From contig JALDRK010000030.1 in NCBI GenBank assembly GCA_031315915.1, positions 1 through 46,148 on the forward strand: DNA of 46,148 bases, in the 5' to 3' direction. Both the position numbers and the translations under genes were made by a program. This DNA is from Nitrospirales bacterium. Its GTDB lineage: Bacteria > Nitrospirota > Nitrospiria > Nitrospirales > UBA8639. Below, piece by piece: positions 41,906-46,148 of this stretch (the stretch's first letter is position 1; each line of letters opens with the position of its first letter). Below the pieces are notes generated by a model that did no database searches, was not told the DNA's origin, and saw nothing but the letters and a program-made list of their open reading frames with translations.

Positions 41906-42990
41906 ACCTGATCCGGCGATTCATGGAGAGCCCCATCGACTCCCGCGCTTGAGAAGGTGGCCATTTGCGTCAAACACGCCAAACTCGATTGCAAGAGGCC
42001 AATAGCCAAACATGCCCCCGTCCCTTCCCCCAGACGCAAATCCAAGTCTAACAGCGGGCGAAGCCTGAGAGTATCCAGCGCAACCCGATGTCCCTGCTCG
42101 ACCGATTGATGGGAAGGAATCACATAATCCAGACAACGAGGTGTCAGGGCATGGGCTAACAATATCGCCGCACCGGTAATAAATCCATCAAGCACCACCG
42201 GTAATCGATAGGCCGCGCCGCCAAGAATTAATCCGACTAACCCTCCGATTTCAAACCCACCGACCTTTGACAGCACATCTAACGGATCGGTGACTCGGGG
42301 TTGGTTGACCTGGAGACCTTGCGTAATCACCTGAATTTTTTTTGTCAGCCCCGCTTCATTCAAACCGGTTCCACGTCCGGTCACGGTGGGCACAGGCTGC
42401 CCCGTCATCACTGCGGTAATGGCGCTACTGGCCGTCGTATTGCCGATTCCCATGTCTCCGATTCCAATGACCCCAATGCCCTCTCCTTGTGCTTCGCGAA
42501 CCAAACGAATCCCTTCTTCCACCGATTGAATAGCCTGTTCGCGACTCATGGCCGGCCCTAAGCAAAAATTGTGAGTTCCCCACCCGATCTTTCGCACCCG
42601 CAAACCAGCCGGAGCACCTAAGTCCTCTTGGACTCCCATATCCACCACACGAACCTTGGCACCGATTTGACGCGCGAGGACGTTGATCGCGGCTCCACCA
42701 TGTAAAAAGTTCAGTACCATTTGCGCGGTCACCGAAGAAGGATAAGCGCTCACGCCCTCTGTAGCCACACCATGATCGCCAGCCAGTGTAAAAATCATCG
42801 CATCCGGACAGGCCGAGGGAACGCATTTCGTCATGGCCACGTATTGGGTCCCTAAGGACTCAAGCCGACCAAGACTGCCCTGAGGCTTGGTCAGTCCGTC
42901 CCATAGGACTTGTGCACGATGCACGTCCGCCTGTGAGAGGGGTTGGATCGCTGCGACGGTTTCCTGAATAAACGAAGACGAAGGATTCAT
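41902..42990 (-). CDS. cobT: Nicotinate-nucleotide--dimethylbenzimidazole phosphoribosyltransferase CobT
   Basis: CobT activates the lower ligand by making alpha-ribazole phosphate from nicotinate mononucleotide and dimethylbenzimidazole. I start at the ATG 42988-42990, four bases after cobU ends, giving 362 residues; a longer frame would run into cobU. Motifs are LTKPQGSLGRLE, FTLAGDHGVATEGVSAYP, GDMGIGNTTASSA, DPLDVLSKVGGFEIGGLVG and LRLGEGTGACLA, with the catalytic Glu in the last. The substrate dimethylbenzimidazole would be supplied by BluB in the same operon. Confidence 0.97.
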   Translation of the reverse strand: MNPSSSFIQETVAAIQPLSQADVHRAQVLWDGLTKPQGSLGRLESLGTQYVAMTKCVPSACPDAMIFTLAGDHGVATEGVSAYPSSVTAQMVLNFLHGGAAINVLARQIGAKVRVVDMGVQEDLGAPAGLRVRKIGWGTHNFCLGPAMSREQAIQSVEEGIRLVREAQGEGIGVIGIGDMGIGNTTASSAITAVMTGQPVPTVTGRGTGLNEAGLTKKIQVITQGLQVNQPRVTDPLDVLSKVGGFEIGGLVGLILGGAAYRLPVVLDGFITGAAILLAHALTPRCLDYVIPSHQSVEQGHRVALDTLRLRPLLDLDLRLGEGTGACLAIGLLQSSLACLTQMATFSSAGVDGALHESPDQV

Positions 42991-42994
42991 CGTG

Positions 42995-43549
42995 TTACTT
43001 GAGTCGGAGAGGCAACCCGCTAACCAGAAAATAGACTTCATCCGCTTCAGCCGCAACCAGTTGATTCATGCGACCCGCTATATCGCGAAATTGCCTGCTG
43101 CCGGCATCGCCAGGCACCAACCCGAGGCCCAACTCATTACTGACCACCACAATCTGACCGGGGCAGGCACGAACTGCCCGAAGGAATGCTTTGACATGAA
43201 TGGGCACTTGCGCGGGTCTCACCTTGTTCCGCAAGAGATTATTCAGCCACAGCGTTAAACAATCCACGACAATACTGGGATACGCCGCTCCCTCTTCGTC
43301 CAACCAATCGGAAATCTTGGTAGGAACCTCGATGGTCACCCAACCGCGGCCTCGCGACCGTCGATGTTTCCGTATGCGATTGGCCATTTCCGAATCGAAC
43401 GGCTCTCCCGTGGCCAAGAATGCCCGTGGAGATTTGACCTGTCCCTGTTGTAAAGCGAACGTACTTTTGCCTGACCGGGCCCCTCCCAGGACAAAAATCA
43501 GCTTTGACTCGTCGAGTGCCTTTCTCTGTTTGCCGGAAGATTGAGACAT
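42995..43549 (-). CDS. cobU: Adenosylcobinamide kinase / GTP guanylyltransferase CobU
   Basis: CobU phosphorylates adenosylcobinamide and then transfers GMP to it, giving adenosylcobinamide-GDP for CobS. The 184-residue protein has the P-loop GGARSGKS at residues 22-29. It also has the GMP-attachment region MANRIRKHRRSRGRGWVTIE, VDCLTLWLNNLL and VSNELGLGLVPGDAGSRQFRD, all strong family features. It lies 89 bases after the pduO-type gene. Confidence 0.97.
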   Translation of the reverse strand: MSQSSGKQRKALDESKLIFVLGGARSGKSTFALQQGQVKSPRAFLATGEPFDSEMANRIRKHRRSRGRGWVTIEVPTKISDWLDEEGAAYPSIVVDCLTLWLNNLLRNKVRPAQVPIHVKAFLRAVRACPGQIVVVSNELGLGLVPGDAGSRQFRDIAGRMNQLVAAEADEVYFLVSGLPLRLK

Positions 43550-43638
43550 AATTATCCGACAGAAGCCAGAATTGTGCTCATTGATCGAGAATCCGATTGA
43601 CGAGAGGTAACAGCATTATAACCTGGTGAACCACCGCC

Positions 43639-44238
43639 TCATGACTGAACAGGTTTTTCCGGCTCTCTTTCCCAGAACAGTTCCGGTTCTCCATGTTGTT
43701 TCGCCACCCAGCGGGCAAATACAAATAACGCATCACTCAATCGATTCAAAAAGGCAATCAACTCTTTCTCAACCGGTTCTTCCTTCGCCAACATCACGCA
43801 GAGCCGTTCGGCACGACGGCAAATCGTCCGGGCCACATGCAGCAACGCAGGAGTCTGTCCGCCACCCGGCAAAATAAATTCTTTTAACGGTGCCAGGTCT
43901 TTCTGACATGCATCAATCAGATGCTCAAGATGGGTCACATCCCCAGACGTGACCGTAGGCATATTCGGGAACGACTCACCTGGAGCCGTGGCCAGAAGAC
44001 CGCCCAAATCGAATAATTTATTCTGAGTCCATTTTAAGGTGTTCTCCATAAAAGTGGACGCATCGGCATTGTTCTCCAACTGTCCATTCGCCGCACGAAC
44101 CAACCCAAGCATGGAATTCAATTCGTCCACCGTACCATAGGCGTCGACACGAACTGAGTCCTTCCAGACCTCCTGCCCGCCAGCCAAACGGGTTTTACCC
44201 CCATCTCCGGTCCGTGTGTAGACTTTTGAAATTCGCAT
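43639..44238 (-). CDS. Cob(I)alamin adenosyltransferase, PduO type
   Basis: This ATP:cob(I)alamin adenosyltransferase attaches the 5'-deoxyadenosyl group to cobalt. The 199-residue protein has the PduO signature TRTGDGGKTRLAGG at the N-terminus, VDELNSMLGL, FILPGG, ARTICRRAER and NRLSDALFVFARW. All are ATP- and corrinoid-binding parts of the PduO fold, which is unrelated to CobA/CobO. A GAGGAG site precedes the ATG. A CobO-type enzyme is encoded in the same operon, so two non-homologous adenosyltransferases are present. Confidence 0.95.
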   Translation of the reverse strand: MRISKVYTRTGDGGKTRLAGGQEVWKDSVRVDAYGTVDELNSMLGLVRAANGQLENNADASTFMENTLKWTQNKLFDLGGLLATAPGESFPNMPTVTSGDVTHLEHLIDACQKDLAPLKEFILPGGGQTPALLHVARTICRRAERLCVMLAKEEPVEKELIAFLNRLSDALFVFARWVAKQHGEPELFWEREPEKPVQS

Positions 44239-44341
44239 CGCATGAGTCTCCTCAAAAAACGATGAAAGAAATAGGATGAGGTTCGCCTACGACCGGCATA
44301 TCCTCCAAGCTGCAGCCTGCATTTCGGCCATGATCGACAGT

Positions 44342-45025
44342 TTACCTCGAACACGCCTTGGAACAGGCTTCTATCCCCTGAGTCACCGACGCATACACGG
44401 CGCGACCGATCATTTCGCCCAACACTGTGTGCAAGCCACAGTGATCCTCCATGACCTCTCCGCTGGCGGCAACCACTATACAATCCGTCCCGGTGACGTC
44501 CGCAGAACGATGGGACTTTCGACTGCGCACTCCGTGATCTCGAAACGCCGCCGTCTTTGCCGAAGCGGCAATTGCCACCGCTTGGAGGCGCCCTTCAAGC
44601 AAGGGAAGGGCATTGGTGGCCACCACAAGATTGACGGTTCCGGCCCTAGAACATCCAGCCCCCAACTCCACATCAGCCTCATCCAAGACCGAACGTGCAT
44701 TAGCGAGCCCAATGGTGGCCACGACATGGACCCAGGCATCTGCAGAGAACAACACACATTCCTTATACGCCGCCACCTTCGCCGCAGTCAGTAACCCGAT
44801 AGTTTCCTCGGGAACCAGGGCGTGAACGCGGCAAAGGCGCCCAACCTCATCTACAAAGACTTCAGGACTATCCGGTCCATGCAAGCCCACTTGGCAATTG
44901 AGAACGGCAGAGGCCGACACACTCCCCCCCTTCCAAGACGCCCAACTGACACAATCGAACATGCCGGGAAACCTGACAATCAAACAATGAGGCTCAACAG
45001 CAACCCGAAGCAGAGAGGTCTTCAT
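44342..45025 (-). CDS. cbiZ: Adenosylcobinamide amidohydrolase CbiZ
   Basis: CbiZ cleaves the aminopropanol side chain from adenosylcobinamide or from pseudocobalamin-like corrinoids, returning adenosylcobyric acid, which CbiB can use again. I start at the ATG 45023-45025, which overlaps the bluB stop (ATGA); a longer frame exists within bluB. The 227-residue product shows CbiZ-type segments ATIGLANARS, GTVNLVVATNALPLLEGRLQ and the C-terminal GTDCIVVAASGE. CbiZ is common in archaea and in bacteria that salvage corrinoids. Confidence 0.88.
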   Translation of the reverse strand: MKTSLLRVAVEPHCLIVRFPGMFDCVSWASWKGGSVSASAVLNCQVGLHGPDSPEVFVDEVGRLCRVHALVPEETIGLLTAAKVAAYKECVLFSADAWVHVVATIGLANARSVLDEADVELGAGCSRAGTVNLVVATNALPLLEGRLQAVAIAASAKTAAFRDHGVRSRKSHRSADVTGTDCIVVAASGEVMEDHCGLHTVLGEMIGRAVYASVTQGIEACSKACSR

Positions 45026-45786
45026 AGGATACGAGGTGTCCTCGGTGGGCATTCAATGGTGCGTTCGGCGAATCCCATGTCAGGAGGATCAGCTTCCTCT
45101 TCTCCTTCTCTCACGCAAGTCCCCCATCGTTCATGATGCACGAGTCGTTCGAGAGACAATCGTTTTCGCCAGCCGGCTTTTTCAAGATCGGGTCGATCGC
45201 CAAAAGCGTGGACATATCCCACGCACAAATAGGCCACAATCCAAACCGATGGCGGAATCCCTAAGACGCCTTTCAATGCCTCATAATCCAGAATGGAGAC
45301 CCAACCCACTCCAATGCCTTCCGCCCGAGCCGCCAGCCAAAGGTTTTGAATCGCACAACAGGTACTGTACAAATCGGTTTCAGGAACCGTGGCCCGTCCA
45401 AGGACCGAGGGGCCGCCTCGTTCGCGAGTGCACGTGACGCAAATATTGAGGGGAGCTTCTTGAATCCCTTCCAGCTTCAGCCCTCGATATAAAGTGGCTT
45501 GCATCCCCTCATACTGTAAAGCGGCAGCATGATTCGCTTGAACAAACAGATTTTTGACTGCCTGTTTGGTTGTGGCCTCCCGAATCACCACAAAATCCCA
45601 CGGCTGCATATAACCCACCGAACCGGCATGGTGGGCGGCTAAGAGGATTCGCCGAAGAGTTTTTTCCGGTATCGGATCGGAAAGAAAATCGTTTCGGACA
45701 TCCCGCCTTTCAAAAATGGCACGATACACCGCCTCACGTTCATCCTCGGAGAAGGCGCCATGAGGGCTCATGGATTTCCGGCTCAA
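45022..45786 (-). CDS. bluB: 5,6-Dimethylbenzimidazole synthase BluB
   Basis: BluB breaks down reduced FMN with oxygen to make the lower ligand dimethylbenzimidazole. The 254-residue protein belongs to the nitroreductase-like fold. It has AIFERRDVRNDF at the N-terminus, AAHHAGSVGYMQPWDFVVI, CCAIQNLWLAARAEGIGVGWVSI and VAYLCVGYV. The RDVRNDF and SVGYMQPW segments separate BluB from ordinary nitroreductases. The C-terminal 30 residues are a charged tail. The reaction needs oxygen, so the organism has an aerobic or microaerobic B12 route. Confidence 0.94.
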   Translation of the reverse strand: MSRKSMSPHGAFSEDEREAVYRAIFERRDVRNDFLSDPIPEKTLRRILLAAHHAGSVGYMQPWDFVVIREATTKQAVKNLFVQANHAAALQYEGMQATLYRGLKLEGIQEAPLNICVTCTRERGGPSVLGRATVPETDLYSTCCAIQNLWLAARAEGIGVGWVSILDYEALKGVLGIPPSVWIVAYLCVGYVHAFGDRPDLEKAGWRKRLSLERLVHHERWGTCVREGEEEADPPDMGFAERTIECPPRTPRIL

Positions 45787-46148
45787 AACTCCACTCCCTT
45801 CTGCGCCTTGATTCCCTTTCGAAAGGGGTGTTTAATCATCTTCATTTCCGACACTAAATCCGCCGCTTCAATTAATTCAGGCTTCGCCCCCCGTCCGGTA
45901 ATCACCACGTGCAACATCGGAGGACGATGCGCCACAGACTTCAAGACTTGCTCAAGAGAGAGATATTCATGAGAGACGGCGATATTCAATTCATCCAACA
46001 CCACCATACCGAATGTCGGATCTTGAAGGAATGTCTCGGCCTTAGCCCAAGCTTCCTGAGCCACCGCCGTATCTCGTTCACGAGATTGCGTTTCCCAGGT
46101 ATATCCTTCGCCCATACGAAGAAAGACCACCTGATCGCCAAAGCTTTT
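45783..46148 (-). CDS. cobO: Cob(I)yrinic acid a,c-diamide adenosyltransferase CobO (partial)
   Basis: Only the C-terminal part (about 121 residues) lies in the window; the start is beyond the right edge. The frame is open to base 46148. Seen are VVFLRMGEGYTWETQSRERD, FGMVVLDELNIAVSHEYL, HVVITGRGAKPELIEAADLVSEM and the family C-terminus KHPFRKGIKAQKGVEF. These identify a CobA/CobO-type adenosyltransferase. The missing N-terminus should hold the P-loop. Its stop overlaps bluB by four bases. Confidence 0.96.
   Translation of the reverse strand, partial: KSFGDQVVFLRMGEGYTWETQSRERDTAVAQEAWAKAETFLQDPTFGMVVLDELNIAVSHEYLSLEQVLKSVAHRPPMLHVVITGRGAKPELIEAADLVSEMKMIKHPFRKGIKAQKGVEF

Noticed and set aside
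38813..46148. Cobalamin riboswitch
   Set aside because: I looked in the gaps within the cob operon for a B12-box-like element and found none. If one exists it should lie upstream of cobO, outside the window.
1..46148. tRNA, rRNA, CRISPR, insertion sequence or phage genes
   Set aside because: No cloverleaf-like sequence, spaced repeats, transposase, integrase or phage structural gene was seen in any region.

Overview
The window looks like chromosomal DNA of a motile Gram-negative bacterium, most likely a Nitrospirota member (Nitrospira-like). The reasons are a complete-looking LptD (so an LPS outer membrane), a flagellar export and basal-body locus under sigma-54 control, base composition near 50% GC by eye, and generally Nitrospira-like protein sequences. 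The phylum is an inference from gene content and protein flavour; no search was possible. There are no tRNA, rRNA, insertion sequence, phage or CRISPR signatures. This is ordinary, dense core genome, almost all on the minus strand.

Region 1 (106-17346) is the flagellar cluster, read right to left. A sigma-54 promoter (17332-17346) precedes flgB-flgC-fliE-fliF-fliG-fliH-fliI-fliJ-motE-like-fliK-flgD-flgE. This unit ends at a strong intrinsic terminator (6434-6475). A second sigma-54 promoter (5691-5705) precedes fliL-fliM-fliN-fliO-fliP-fliQ-fliR-flhB. Between the two units lies a plus-strand ORF that resembles a response-regulator receiver without its phospho-acceptor aspartate.

Region 2 (17544-23918) is regulatory. 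It holds a lipoprotein/periplasmic-type TPR protein, a PAS-like histidine kinase and an NtrC-class sigma-54 activator in one overlapping operon, then a second, orphan NtrC-class activator. At least one of the two activators probably drives the two sigma-54 promoters.

Region 3 (24221-29633) carries a small unknown ORF, a secreted protein built of about five 40-residue propeller-like repeats, lptD, folC and accD.

Region 4 (29881-32749) is the molybdenum cofactor operon moaC-moaD-moaE-moaA with a consensus sigma-70 promoter, divergent from a DsrE-family gene with its own consensus promoter. MoaD carries ten residues beyond the diglycine that should be its C-terminus.

Region 5 (32763-38675) is mixed: a flavoprotein gene split by a frameshift, a two-gene unit of a zinc metallopeptidase and an ATP-grasp ligase, a 50-residue zinc-ribbon protein, an HNH endonuclease, a Rieske ferredoxin and an anchored unknown protein.

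Region 6 (38813-46148, running off the right edge) is a cobalamin operon: cobO, bluB, cbiZ, pduO-type adenosyltransferase, cobU, cobT, cobS, a CWC zinc protein, cbiB and cobD. Together these make dimethylbenzimidazole, adenosylate corrinoids, strip foreign lower ligands and rebuild the nucleotide loop.
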